From: Sphingomonas hankyongi
GTDB taxonomy: Bacteria; Pseudomonadota; Alphaproteobacteria; Sphingomonadales; Sphingomonadaceae
Reading direction: 5' to 3'
Length of the DNA stretch: 64,000 nucleotides
Assembly (NCBI RefSeq): GCF_023516575.1
Contig: NZ_JAMGBE010000002.1
Span: 124,001-188,000, forward strand
This document shows, in pieces, positions 45,083 through 53,545 of this stretch (its first letter is position 1; every line of letters starts with the position of its first letter). The position numbers and the translations under genes are program-made. Below the pieces are notes generated by a model that saw only the letters and a program-made list of their open reading frames with translations, had not been told where the DNA came from and did no database searches.

Positions 45083-45505
45083 ATGCTGACGGAATTCCGG
45101 GACTTCATTGCCAAGGGAAATGTTCTCGACCTCGCAGTCGCCGTGATCATCGGCGCAGCTTTCGCGACCATCACGACCAGCCTTACGGGTGACATCATCA
45201 TGCCGATGGTGGGCGCGATCTTCGGCGGCCTGGATTTCTCAAGCCACTTTACGTTGCTCGGCCCGATCCCGGATTCCTTCAAGGGCGACCCGGCCAGCTA
45301 TGCCGACCTCAAGAAGGCCGGCGTCGCGGTGCTAGGCTGGGGCCAGTTCATCACGGTTCTGATCAACTTCCTGATCCTCGCCTTCATCATCTTCCTGCTT
45401 GTCCGCTGGGCGAACAAGATGACGAGGAAAGGGCCGGACGCGCCAGCAGGCCCCACCGAAGTCGAGCTGCTGGCGGAGATCCGGGACGAGCTGAAGCGGC
45501 GCTGA
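45083..45505 (+). CDS. mscL: large-conductance mechanosensitive channel MscL
   Basis: 140 aa. N-terminal FRDFIAKGNVLDLAVAVIIGAAF (TM1), LTGDIIMPMVG, then TM2 FITVLINFLILAFIIFLLVRWAN and a C-terminal charged helix (EVELLAEIRDELK). All MscL hallmarks are present at normal length. It releases solutes on hypo-osmotic shock. ATG 45083 follows GGGGGG. Confidence 0.95.
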   Translation: MLTEFRDFIAKGNVLDLAVAVIIGAAFATITTSLTGDIIMPMVGAIFGGLDFSSHFTLLGPIPDSFKGDPASYADLKKAGVAVLGWGQFITVLINFLILAFIIFLLVRWANKMTRKGPDAPAGPTEVELLAEIRDELKRR

Positions 45506-45508
45506 GCC

Positions 45509-47551
45509 TTACTTCGGGCGGCCGTTGATTCCGGCCGCTTTGCGCAGGTCATCACCATCCATGACGTAACCGTCGCTGACGACAGTCAGGACCCGGCGCA
45601 GCGCGCCGAGATCGTTCGCGACATCGCCGTCGACGAGCACCATGTCGGCTTCCTTGCCCACCGCGATCGAGCCTGTGCGCTTGTCTGCGCCGACCATGCG
45701 CGCCGGGACGATGGTTGCGGACTGGAGCGCTGCGGCCGGCGTGAATCCGGCATCGCGATAGAGCTCGATCTCACGAACCAGCTCCATGCCCTGGCCGTCC
45801 GTCCCGGCAACGATCGTCACTCCGGCGTTATGGAGCTCGCCGACGAGCTGAACGAGCTTGGCCCAGCTCTTCCGATAATCGTCACGCGTATAGCCCTTCA
45901 CCAGTGGATGGCCGGCAGCCTTGAAGCTGCGGTCATAGACGGGCGAAAGGATGCCCATGTACGACGCATAAGCCGCGGCAGGCGTACCGCCGTCCGAAAT
46001 CAGTGACGCTTCGAACGTGACCAAAGTCGGATCGATGATCGTGTGGCGCTTGGCGAGGTCCGCGTAAAAGGATTGCATCGCCGGGCTCTTGAGGTCCACG
46101 TCCTTGAAATATTTGGCTGGGCCCTCGAGGCGCTCGGCGGTGTTTGCCTTGTCGACGACTTCCTGCGGCATCGCCTGCATCGCGACGAAGTTGATATGCG
46201 TGATCTCGTCGTAGCCGGCCTTCACGGCGTCCCACGGTCGCATGTGCGCGGGGACGTGACCGTGAACGTGCATGCCGAGCTTGTGCGCTTCGGCGGCAGC
46301 GGCCGGGATCCAGTCCGGATTCATCGACGTGTAGAACTTGACGCCCCACAGACCTGCATCGTGGATCTTGTGAACGGCGGCGATAGCCTCCGCCTGGCTG
46401 GACACGATCTCCGCGCCCTGCGCAGCCAGCGGATCCTTCTTGTCGATGATCTGCGAGATCCAGGGCTCGCCCATCAACAGGTCGTGCGACTTCCAGCGCT
46501 TTGTCGCGTCGACTGCGCGGTCGATCTCCGTTCCGGGGCTGCGGAAGCTGGTGATGCCTTCCGCGACATTCATCAGCACGCTCCAGTCGTCACCGATATG
46601 GAGGTGGCTGTCCCACATTCCCGGCACGAGCGTCTTCCCCCGGCCGTCGATCACCTTGACGTTGGGGGGCGGAGCAATTGATCCGCCGTCGGCGACCGTC
46701 TTGATCTTGCCGTCCATCGCGAGAACCGCGCGGTCTGCGAGGAACTTGCCGGAATCCGCATCGAACAGCTGTACGTGGTCGAAAAGAACCGGAGCGCGGT
46801 TCGCGTCAGCCAGGAAGCGATGAGCGATGTCGCGGACAGCCTTCGCCGTCTCCGCATCCTGGAAGTCGTTCATGACTTTCAGATTGCCCTCATATCCAGC
46901 GGGCATCGTCGAGATATAGCTGACCTCCGCGAAATATTTGCCGTCCGTGTCGAGCCAAACCGGCGAAGGGGCAGGCGTAATGCCGCGTATCCACGCGAGC
47001 TGGACGGTCTTAGGTCCATTCGGCCCCTTGATTGACAGGGTCGAGGACTTCTCAAGCGTTACATGGCCGCTCGGATAGAGGTCCACGCCGGCGCTCCCGG
47101 CCTTCACGAGCTTATCGACGAGCGGCATGTTGGCCATATTCGTGCCGCCGGTAGCGAGATAGAATGCAGGCTTGGCCGGCAGTTCGCCGCTGTCCGCGGC
47201 GGCTTTCCAGACCGCTTTTCCGTCCGCCACGCCGAACGTTTCAGCCGCGTCCCCGCTCGGCGTGACGCCCCGGATGGCGATCGACGTCGGAACACCATCG
47301 GCGCCGAGCTTCATCACTTCATCGATCTCCGTGATCCAGCCGCGCAACGACTGCGAATAGCGCGAGGCGATGGAACCGTCGGGCTGCGTCCAGACCCATT
47401 GATCGCCGTGCTTCCCGGCGGCCGAGACGACGACGTAGTGGGTCGCGCCCGCTGGCGGATTGAGCAGTTGATCCTTCGGCGTAGGCTCGGCGAGAGAATG
47501 TGCGGAAGCACTGGCGAGCAGCATCGCGGCAAGCGTCGAACGCATTTTCAT
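45509..47551 (-). CDS. exported amidohydrolase family protein
   Basis: 680 aa. ATG 47551 starts a signal peptide (MKMRSTLAAMLLASASAHSLA). The N-terminal third has no known motif; the amidohydrolase domain starts at DGKIKTVADG with metal motif WDSHLHIGDD (HxH), then KFYTSMNPDWIP, HGHVPAHMRP (His), a GTD motif in AGTDGQGMELVREIELY and the C-terminal GSIAVGKEADMVLVDGD. Metal-dependent hydrolase of unknown substrate, periplasmic. Confidence 0.87.
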   Translation of the reverse strand: MKMRSTLAAMLLASASAHSLAEPTPKDQLLNPPAGATHYVVVSAAGKHGDQWVWTQPDGSIASRYSQSLRGWITEIDEVMKLGADGVPTSIAIRGVTPSGDAAETFGVADGKAVWKAAADSGELPAKPAFYLATGGTNMANMPLVDKLVKAGSAGVDLYPSGHVTLEKSSTLSIKGPNGPKTVQLAWIRGITPAPSPVWLDTDGKYFAEVSYISTMPAGYEGNLKVMNDFQDAETAKAVRDIAHRFLADANRAPVLFDHVQLFDADSGKFLADRAVLAMDGKIKTVADGGSIAPPPNVKVIDGRGKTLVPGMWDSHLHIGDDWSVLMNVAEGITSFRSPGTEIDRAVDATKRWKSHDLLMGEPWISQIIDKKDPLAAQGAEIVSSQAEAIAAVHKIHDAGLWGVKFYTSMNPDWIPAAAAEAHKLGMHVHGHVPAHMRPWDAVKAGYDEITHINFVAMQAMPQEVVDKANTAERLEGPAKYFKDVDLKSPAMQSFYADLAKRHTIIDPTLVTFEASLISDGGTPAAAYASYMGILSPVYDRSFKAAGHPLVKGYTRDDYRKSWAKLVQLVGELHNAGVTIVAGTDGQGMELVREIELYRDAGFTPAAALQSATIVPARMVGADKRTGSIAVGKEADMVLVDGDVANDLGALRRVLTVVSDGYVMDGDDLRKAAGINGRPK
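45518..45541. terminator. weak hairpin terminator
   Basis: A 7-bp stem (GCGGCCG / CGGCCGC) with a 7-nt loop and TTT lies at the end of the amidohydrolase gene, just behind mscL. It may end the mscL transcript. Confidence 0.4.
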
Positions 47552-47647
47552 GAATGGAATCCCCCTTCGATCTGGCCGCACCATGGCGGCTCCGGCGCGA
47601 TGCGCAATGCCCGCATCGACAAATCGGCAAACGGAGGTCGTGGAAGT

Positions 47648-47715
47648 CCGAGGGATTCTGTTGCCCGGCTCCCTCGGAGGCCGCTGGAATCCCCTTCTGT
47701 TGCCCGGTGGGGTCC
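47648..47715 (-). repeat. twin stem-loops with identical 13-nt loops behind ssrA
   Basis: Two hairpins, 47648-47677 and 47686-47715. Each has a 14-nt loop, and 13 of those positions are identical (CCGGGCAACAGAA on the minus strand). The stems differ: CCGAGGGA / TCCCTCGG in one, and GGA-CCCC / GGGG-A-TTCC with a bulged A in the other. Conserved loops on different stems suggest a selected RNA signal rather than a chance repeat. They lie downstream of the ssrA coding part on the same strand. Confidence 0.6.
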
Positions 47716-47999
47716 AACCGCGCTTTAGCTTTGTAACTTCAGACCGTTAGGCCGTCAGTTACGCAGCAATAGCGAGCGCCTCGTTATCGTTGGCACTTGT
47801 GTGAATGAACCGTCACGGTGGCTCAATCCGATCGGCAATCAGGCCTTTATTGCACTCGTCGATCCTATTTCGCCCCCATCAGCAGCCGTCGAAACCCGTT
47901 CGAAGCGGCGGCTGGTGGTGGAGGCGCCGGGGTACTGCCCCCCGGGTCCGAAATGCCTATTCCACCCAACAATCTACCGACATAGCCGGTTGCCCGGCC
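47716..47999 (-). ncRNA. ssrA: two-piece (permuted) alphaproteobacterial tmRNA
   Basis: The order is that of permuted alpha-tmRNA. First comes an acceptor piece from about 47999 to 47916, with a T-arm (CCGGGG, 7-nt loop, CCCCGG) and 3' end CGCCTCCACCA. A 38-nt spacer to be excised follows, then a coding piece from 47877 starting GGGGGCGAAATAGGATCGACG. GGGGGCG pairs with CGCCUCC of the acceptor piece (7 bp, one G-U). The tag frame at 47794-47759 reads ANDNEALAIAA and TAA, a classic tmRNA tag. A hairpin (47762-47733) follows the stop. The 3' end is approximate. tmRNA rescues stalled ribosomes and tags the products for proteolysis. A good promoter lies upstream. Confidence 0.92.
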
Positions 48000-48004
48000 T
48001 ACCT

Positions 48005-48033
48005 AAGATAGGATTTTTGACCTGTAATCTCAA
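48005..48033 (-). promoter_or_regulatory. sigma70-type promoter of ssrA
   Basis: On the minus strand, TTGAGA (48033-48028) and TATCTT (48010-48005) are separated by exactly 17 nt. Transcription would begin at about 47999-47998, the predicted 5' end of the tmRNA acceptor piece. Confidence 0.75.
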
Positions 48034-48110
48034 GGAAAGGGTCTGGAACCGACGCGCGTTCTGCTGGTATGGCCTTTTCAGGTAAAACCACCTCCAGGGG
48101 ACAGAAGCTA

Positions 48111-48377
48111 ATGAAATTGCGTGTTTTTGCTTTGGTCGGCACAACTGCACTGACTCTCGCCGCATGCAGCAGCAACAACGAGGACACGGTGAACAACGCT
48201 GAGATGAATCAGCCCGCAGCCGACCTGAATGCCCTCTCCAATGATGCTGCCACGGATGCCGCCAATGCCGAAGCCGAAGCGCTCGGCGCGCAGCAGCAGC
48301 AGCTCGAGCAGGAAAATGCGTCCGACAATACCGTCAATCCGGCCGACGCGGACGAGCAAAACGTCAGCGGGATGTAA
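48111..48377 (+). CDS. small Asn/Ala/Gln-rich lipoprotein
   Basis: 88 aa. ATG 48111 (MKLRVFALVGTTALTLAAC) gives a lipoprotein signal with lipobox LAAC; an upstream ATG at 48069 would spoil it. The mature part is low-complexity and acidic: NNAEMNQPAADLNALSNDAA, EAEALGAQQQQLEQENAS. No fold is obvious. A strong terminator follows at 48400. Confidence 0.72.
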   Translation: MKLRVFALVGTTALTLAACSSNNEDTVNNAEMNQPAADLNALSNDAATDAANAEAEALGAQQQQLEQENASDNTVNPADADEQNVSGM

Positions 48378-48399
48378 TTTCCCGATCGATTTGGATGAT

Positions 48400-48437
48400 A
48401 AGCCGCCCAGGCGAATGCTCGGGCGGCTTTTTCTTTG
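48400..48437 (+). terminator. rho-independent terminator
   Basis: A 9-bp stem (AAGCCGCCC / GGGCGGCTT) with a 12-nt loop is followed by TTTTCTTT. It ends the lipoprotein transcript. Confidence 0.88.
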
Positions 48438-48462
48438 AGATGGCCAGGCCTAACTGCGTCCC

Positions 48463-49206
48463 ATGGCGGACGAGGCTATACCTGCGGCGACACTCATTCT
48501 CGTACGCGAATGCGTTGACGGTCCGCCTGAGCTTCTTCTCGTGGAACGGTCAGCCGGGATGGCGTTCGCGGCGGGCGCGCTCGTCTTTCCCGGGGGACGG
48601 ATCGACAAAGCCGATCATGAACTTGCCAGCGACCACCCCGAAGGGGACGGCGCCATGATCGCGGCAATCCGCGAGACAATCGAAGAAACCGCAATTCCAG
48701 TCGGTTTGCGCCCGGTTCCAGAAGCGAACGACGCACTGCGGCTACAGGACGCGCTGGCAGCCGAACGCCCTTTCTCACAAGTCCTATTGGAAATGCGGCT
48801 TGAGCTCGATCTCACGCAGCTGGCCCCTTTCGCGAGATGGGTGCCGAAATTCCACGCGGTGCGTCGCTTCGACACGCTCTTCTTCATCGCGCAGGCTCCC
48901 GCTGGGGAATGGACGCCGCGCGTGATCGAGGGCGAATGCGCAGCCGCCTATTGGATGACCGCGTCGGAGGCACTGGAGCGCGAGACGCGACAGGAGGCGC
49001 AGCTGATTTTTCCGACGCGACGCAACCTCGAACGCCTCGCCCAGCATCTGAGCTTTGCCGAAATCGTCGCCGATGCGCACGCGCACCCAGTCGAGCCGAT
49101 CACGCCGTGGGTCGAGGAACGGGAGGGCGAAAAGTTCGTCACTATCCCCGATCATCTCGGTTATCCGGTCACTCAGGAGGCGCTCGTTGGATTGTGGCGC
49201 GGGTGA
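48463..49206 (+). CDS. Nudix hydrolase (NUDT19-like)
   Basis: 247 aa. FPGGRIDKADHE begins a long insertion before the helix IAAIRETIEETAIPVG, the arrangement of NUDT7/19-type coenzyme A/acyl-CoA diphosphatases. WVPKFHAVRRFDTLFFIA is a typical follow-up strand. The call is by this layout; the real substrate is not shown. Confidence 0.8.
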   Translation: MADEAIPAATLILVRECVDGPPELLLVERSAGMAFAAGALVFPGGRIDKADHELASDHPEGDGAMIAAIRETIEETAIPVGLRPVPEANDALRLQDALAAERPFSQVLLEMRLELDLTQLAPFARWVPKFHAVRRFDTLFFIAQAPAGEWTPRVIEGECAAAYWMTASEALERETRQEAQLIFPTRRNLERLAQHLSFAEIVADAHAHPVEPITPWVEEREGEKFVTIPDHLGYPVTQEALVGLWRG

Positions 49207-49231
49207 GAGCGGGCCGAGTCGCTTCGCCATC

Positions 49232-49266
49232 AAAGAAAAAGGGGACCCGCCGCTAGGCGGATCCCC
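49232..49266 (-). terminator. rho-independent terminator of the SWIB gene
   Basis: On the minus strand an 11-bp stem with one mismatch (GGGGATCCGCC / GGCGGGTCCCC, loop TAGC) is followed by TTTTTCTTT. It lies 25 nt behind the SWIB-domain gene and may also stop the convergent Nudix transcript. Confidence 0.85.
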
Positions 49267-49290
49267 TCTGATACGAACTGGTCCGAAGAC

Positions 49291-49557
49291 TTATTTCAGA
49301 TGGTTCGAGAGGTGCTTGTTCATCTCGAACATGCTGACCCGGTCCTTGCCCCCGAAGACCTTCTTCAGCTTGTCATCAGCGAGGATTTCCCTCTTGTTTT
49401 GAGGGTTTTGCAGGTTGTTCTTGCGAATGTGGTCCCACACCTTCGAAACGACCTGGCTGCGGGGAAGCGGCGCACTGCCGCAGATCGCCGCGAGATCCGC
49501 CGAGGGTTGAACTGGGCGGGCCAGTCCGCCCCCTGCCTTACGACTGCCTTGTGCCAT
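49291..49557 (-). CDS. SWIB/MDM2-domain protein
   Basis: 88 aa. ATG 49557 has AGGAGGG 6 nt upstream. Almost the whole protein is a SWIB domain: PLPRSQVVSKVWDHIRKNNLQNPQNKREILADDKLKKVFGG. In eukaryotes the fold is found in chromatin remodelling; short bacterial versions occur in chlamydiae and many Proteobacteria and may bind DNA or proteins. Function here unknown. Confidence 0.92.
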   Translation of the reverse strand: MAQGSRKAGGGLARPVQPSADLAAICGSAPLPRSQVVSKVWDHIRKNNLQNPQNKREILADDKLKKVFGGKDRVSMFEMNKHLSNHLK

Positions 49558-49633
49558 CACGGCCCTCCTGTTGTTCCTGTCTGTGGATAGAGCGCAAAGC
49601 CGCTCCCTTTGCAATGCCGTTGCAGAGGGAAAT

Positions 49634-50452
49634 TCAGCGATCGGCCGCTCCAAACGGCACGACCCGGTTGTCGACGTCGTGGCCGATGTCCGCCCGGCCT
49701 CCGTAAGGGATGCCCGAGCGCACGCACCATTCCTCGACGATGGCGGATTCGTCGCGCCCGAAATCAGGGTCGTTGGAAGGTATATCGCCCACCCTGCCTA
49801 GGCGCAGCCGGGCCACCTTACGAACGTTGGGGCTGGCGGTCAGATGAAACATCGTCCGGTCGATCCGGTAGTGATGCTCGCTCACGTCCTCGATCAGCAG
49901 ATCCACGCCTGCGAGATCGGGCTCCAGCACCGTTCCCAGCAAGGATCCGAGAACGGTGAGGTTGAACGCCATAGCGGGCATTTGCAGGGATGGCTCCAGG
50001 GCAGAGCTGTCGCGCTTCACGAACCAGTCCAGGGCGCGCGAGACCGCCGCCTCGCCCCCTTGCCGGACTGCATCCTGTGGCATTGGCCCCCACACGGCGC
50101 TGAGGCCCGCCTTCTGCAGCCCGGCGTGAAGGAAACCGGCATCGCTATACCCAAGATAGACCTTGTCGCGCGCTGCCGATGGGAGATCCGTCAGCGCTGC
50201 CTCGGCGATACGATTGGAGCCGTAACCTCCCCGGGCAAACCAAACAGCGTCTACCGCGGGGTCCGCCATCACCTCGCGAAGCGCCTCCAGTCGTGCTGAA
50301 TCGGGTCCGGCGAAATGACCGTCTTCCAGGAAGCATTGCGGGTGGATTGCCAGCTCGCAGTCGCCGCGGTCGTCCGCGATTGCCAAGACGGCCTCGGCCG
50401 CTTCGCGTTTGAGGGTGCAGCTCGGGGCGACGACGGCGATCTTCACCGCCAT
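49634..50452 (-). CDS. ldcA: LD-carboxypeptidase (S66 family)
   Basis: 272 aa. S66 signature: ARGGYGSNRI, then nucleophile Ser in LGYSDAGFLHAGL, WGPMPQD, later Glu in LLIEDVSEHHYRIDRTMF and His in the last third. It removes the terminal D-Ala from muropeptide tetrapeptides. It is divergent from the Mpl-like gene, which uses the resulting tripeptide. The two starts are about 43 nt apart. Confidence 0.9.
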   Translation of the reverse strand: MAVKIAVVAPSCTLKREAAEAVLAIADDRGDCELAIHPQCFLEDGHFAGPDSARLEALREVMADPAVDAVWFARGGYGSNRIAEAALTDLPSAARDKVYLGYSDAGFLHAGLQKAGLSAVWGPMPQDAVRQGGEAAVSRALDWFVKRDSSALEPSLQMPAMAFNLTVLGSLLGTVLEPDLAGVDLLIEDVSEHHYRIDRTMFHLTASPNVRKVARLRLGRVGDIPSNDPDFGRDESAIVEEWCVRSGIPYGGRADIGHDVDNRVVPFGAADR

Positions 50453-50495
50453 TCCCTATTTGTGTTGCAGGCGTGCGCGCAATAGGGCCGCGCCA

Positions 50496-51893
50496 ATGTT
50501 TGATTCACCAGTGTTCTTCAGCGGCATCGGCGGCAGCGGCATGCTTCCCCTTGCCAGCATCGTGCGTGCCGGCGGTGCGAAGGTCGCCGGCTCCGACCGC
50601 TCGCTCGATGCCGGCCGGACGCCGCACAAATTCGACTATCTGCGCTCGCTCGGGATTCAGCTCTTCCAGCAGGACGGTTCAGGTCTTGCGCCGGGGATGA
50701 CTTTGGTCACCTCGGCCGCGGTCGAGGACACGGTCCCGGACGTCGTCAAGGCCCGCGAGCTCGGGCTCCAGCACCTGACCCGCCCGCAATTCCTCGCCCA
50801 GCTACTCAACTCCGCGCAGCGCAGCGTGGCGGTCGGCGGCACGAGCGGCAAGTCGACGGTCACGGGCATGATCGGCTGGATCCTTCACGCCTGCCACCGC
50901 CAGCCCACCGTGATGAACGGTGCCGTGATGAAGAATTTCGTGACGCCGTCCGCACCCTTCGCCAGCGCCCTGGTGGGCGATCCCGAGCTGTTCGTAAGCG
51001 AGGTCGACGAGAGCGACGGTTCAATCGCCCTGTATCAGCCCGAAGTCGCGGTCCTCACGAACATCAGCCTAGACCATAAGGAAATGGCCGAGCTTCGAAG
51101 CCTGTTCGGCGCGTTCGTCCTCCGGGCACGCAAGTCGGTGCTCAACCATGACGATCCGGAAGTTCGCGCCATTGCGGACGTCGTGCCCGCCGAAAAGCGG
51201 ATCGCTTACGGCTTCGACAGCCCGGGAGCCGATCTGATGGGCAAGGATCTCCAGCTGCTTGCGGACGGCGTCTCCTTTGCCCTCGAGGCGGACGGCGAGC
51301 GCTACGACGTGCGGCTGCCTGTCCCCGGCCGCCACAATGCGTCCAACGCGCTGGCCGCGCTCGCTGCCACGAAGGCGCTCGGCGTGCGGCTGGAGGATTC
51401 CGTGGCTGCGCTGGGCCGGTTCGAAGGCTTGAAGCGACGCCTGGAAACGGTTGGCGTCGCCGGAGAGGTCACCGTCATCGATGACTTCGCGCATAATCCG
51501 GACAAGATCGACGCTTCGCTTTCAACGCTCCGGGCGCAGCCTGGACGATTGCTGATCATGTTCCAGCCGCACGGATACGGGCCGCTCGCGAAGATGGGCG
51601 ACGAGCTTGCCGACAGCTTTGCCAAAGGGATGGCGCCCGGGGATCAGCTGTTCCTGCCCGACCCGGTCTATCAGGGCGGCACGGTGGAACGGAGCCGAGG
51701 TTCGGATTGGCTTGCGGCCCAGATTGCGGAACGGGGCGCGGCGGCGACGCATGTTCCGGAGCGACCGAAAATCGCCGACCTGCTGGTTTCGGAGGCCAAG
51801 CCCGGCGACCGCATCGTGATCATGGGAGCGCGCGACGACACGCTCATCGATTTCGCTGAGGACCTTGTGCACCGGCTTGGCGGACGGAACTGA
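50496..51893 (+). CDS. mpl: Mur ligase family protein, probably Mpl (murein peptide ligase)
   Basis: 465 aa. N-terminal GIGGSGMLPLASI (UDP-MurNAc-binding loop), P-loop GGTSGKSTVTGM, EVDESDGSI, LTNISLDHKEM, and C-terminal DDFAHNPDKI. This matches the MurC/Mpl branch. The adjacency to an LD-carboxypeptidase gene favours Mpl, which reattaches recycled tripeptide to UDP-MurNAc. A separate murC elsewhere cannot be checked here. Start ATG 50496; the longer frame overlaps ldcA. Confidence 0.85.
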   Translation: MFDSPVFFSGIGGSGMLPLASIVRAGGAKVAGSDRSLDAGRTPHKFDYLRSLGIQLFQQDGSGLAPGMTLVTSAAVEDTVPDVVKARELGLQHLTRPQFLAQLLNSAQRSVAVGGTSGKSTVTGMIGWILHACHRQPTVMNGAVMKNFVTPSAPFASALVGDPELFVSEVDESDGSIALYQPEVAVLTNISLDHKEMAELRSLFGAFVLRARKSVLNHDDPEVRAIADVVPAEKRIAYGFDSPGADLMGKDLQLLADGVSFALEADGERYDVRLPVPGRHNASNALAALAATKALGVRLEDSVAALGRFEGLKRRLETVGVAGEVTVIDDFAHNPDKIDASLSTLRAQPGRLLIMFQPHGYGPLAKMGDELADSFAKGMAPGDQLFLPDPVYQGGTVERSRGSDWLAAQIAERGAAATHVPERPKIADLLVSEAKPGDRIVIMGARDDTLIDFAEDLVHRLGGRN

Positions 51894-51918
51894 TCCGCGG
51901 CTCTAGCGTCGATTTCGC

Positions 51919-52296
51919 ATGGCAAGGCCAGGATCGGTAACAGGCTGGAAACTAGATGCCGACGACCGCGAGCTGCTGCTGCGGCATTTCCCGCCCACAT
52001 ATGATGATGTCATCGCCGATCATGTGACATTGCGCCTGGGAGCGACCGCGCAGACTCCCCTACCCCGCAAACCCACCGCGCGCGTCGTGGGAATGGCGGA
52101 CGACGGCCGCAGCCTGGAATGCCTGGTGGTCGAGCTCGATGGGACGACCGACCGGCCGGACGGTTCGACCTACCATATAACCTGGTCCCTAGGCGCGGGG
52201 CGGAATGCCCGGGAAAGCAACGACGTCTTGCGTGATCAGGGCTGGACGCCGGTCGATGAGTCGATCGCAATCGAATTGCAGCCGGCACGCTTCTGA
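51919..52296 (+). CDS. small protein with two HxT motifs (2H phosphoesterase-like?)
   Basis: 125 aa. Two motifs of the 2H type, DHVTLRLG (His35) and YHITWSLG (His86), are 51 residues apart, shorter than ThpR spacing. The small size would fit the compact 2H-like proteins related to RNA repair. The remaining sequence is ordinary soluble protein. It overlaps the HAD gene by TGATG. The enzymatic call is inference. Confidence 0.55.
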   Translation: MARPGSVTGWKLDADDRELLLRHFPPTYDDVIADHVTLRLGATAQTPLPRKPTARVVGMADDGRSLECLVVELDGTTDRPDGSTYHITWSLGAGRNARESNDVLRDQGWTPVDESIAIELQPARF

Positions 52297-52796
52297 TGAA
52301 GCCGTCACAGCCGCGACTGTTCCTCGATTGCGACGGCGTACTCGCTGACTTCGATGAAGGCGCGCGGCAACCGCTGGGCGCGTCTCCGCGGCAGTTCGAA
52401 GTCAGGCACGGCCGCCGTGAGTTCTGGCGACGGATCGCAAAGGCCAGGAACTTCTATGGATCGCTGCCGGAGATGCACGACGCGCGACTGTTGTTCGACG
52501 CCGTCGAGCATCTAAAGCCGACAATCCTCACCGGCCTTCCGCTGGGTCGGTGGGCCGCGCCGCAAAAAGTCGAATGGGCCGCGGAGCATTTTCCCGGCGT
52601 TCCGATCATCACATGCATGGCGCGGGACAAGCACAGGCACATGCATCCCGGCGATGTCCTCGTGGACGATCGCGAAACCCACCGCGCGGCGTACGAGGCC
52701 CACGGTGTGGTCTTTGTGCATCACAAGAGTGCCGAGGACAGCCTCAGACAGCTCGGGAGGATCTATCCGTCGGTGAAAGCGCCGGAGAGCGCCTAG
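52296..52796 (+). CDS. HAD phosphatase, 5'-nucleotidase C-like
   Basis: 166 aa. HAD motif I LDCDGVLADFDEG (Asp11, Asp13), motif II TGLPLG, a Lys after it, and motif IV PGDVLVDDRETH. The set matches the 5'(3')-deoxyribonucleotidase (NT5C) branch. Co-translated with the 2H-like protein (TGATG overlap), so both may act on nucleotide products. Confidence 0.8.
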   Translation: MKPSQPRLFLDCDGVLADFDEGARQPLGASPRQFEVRHGRREFWRRIAKARNFYGSLPEMHDARLLFDAVEHLKPTILTGLPLGRWAAPQKVEWAAEHFPGVPIITCMARDKHRHMHPGDVLVDDRETHRAAYEAHGVVFVHHKSAEDSLRQLGRIYPSVKAPESA

Positions 52797-52798
52797 GC

Positions 52799-53350
52799 TT
52801 ATGCCGCGGCCTTGAGGTCGACCTTCTCGACCCACTCGGGCCAGAACACCGGTTCGCGGCTCGACCAGCCCGGCGCGGTCGCCGCGCTCTCGCTGATCGA
52901 CTGGAGCAAAATGCGCCGGCGATCGGGATGCAGGTGAGGAAGGGCCGCCGCAGCACAGAAAGCGGACGGAAGCCACGGGCGCGACGCCGCACCGATAAGC
53001 CGCTCGTACAGGAAGCGATAAGCTGCAAAATTCGGTAGCCGGTCCTGGCCAAGATCGAAAGCCGAGATGGTGATGAGCATGCCGATGAAGGGGTCGATCA
53101 TGTCGAGACCGCTGTCATCCGGCACCTGCAGCCGAAGGTGATCGAGCTGCTTGTAAAGGCGAGCCTGGGCGCGGATCGAGGCTGCTTCACCCTCGTCGCG
53201 GGCCCAGCATTCGATCGGGTCGCGGCGACCATATGCAACATCGAGCGACCGGCGGATGTAGCGCTGCGTAGCCTTCGGGAAGCTCGCGAACTCCTTCATC
53301 TCCGAGATCAGCATCGCGCCGCTTGCCGGCTGGCTGGTCCGCGTAATCAT
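52799..53350 (-). CDS. hypothetical protein
   Basis: 183 aa from ATG 53350 (AGGAG 9 nt upstream); the open frame extends to 53488 but with a poor start. Mostly helical, no signal peptide: SEMKEFASFPKATQRYIRRSLDVAYGRRDPIECWA and IDPFIGMLITISAFDLGQDRLPNFAAYRFLYERLIG. No family recognised. Convergent with the HAD gene, 2 nt apart. Confidence 0.65.
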   Translation of the reverse strand: MITRTSQPASGAMLISEMKEFASFPKATQRYIRRSLDVAYGRRDPIECWARDEGEAASIRAQARLYKQLDHLRLQVPDDSGLDMIDPFIGMLITISAFDLGQDRLPNFAAYRFLYERLIGAASRPWLPSAFCAAAALPHLHPDRRRILLQSISESAATAPGWSSREPVFWPEWVEKVDLKAAA

Positions 53351-53545
53351 GAACCCGACTCCTTTTGCCCGAGTAGGATCATGCGGCTGATTTGGTTGCG
53401 TATTGCTTAACCACAGTCCCACCCCCCGTTCAGATTGAATCAGAGGGGAGTCATTGCGTCTAGGCCATAAATTAACCAGCGCCCTCAAAACTGTGGATTG
53501 TTGATTTATTGCAACGCCGAGGCGATTTAGTGACGGTGCCGTAAC

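Noticed and set aside
47801-48085. Plus-strand open frame of 94 codons
   Set aside because: It lies across the tmRNA gene on the other strand, has no ribosome site and no family pattern.
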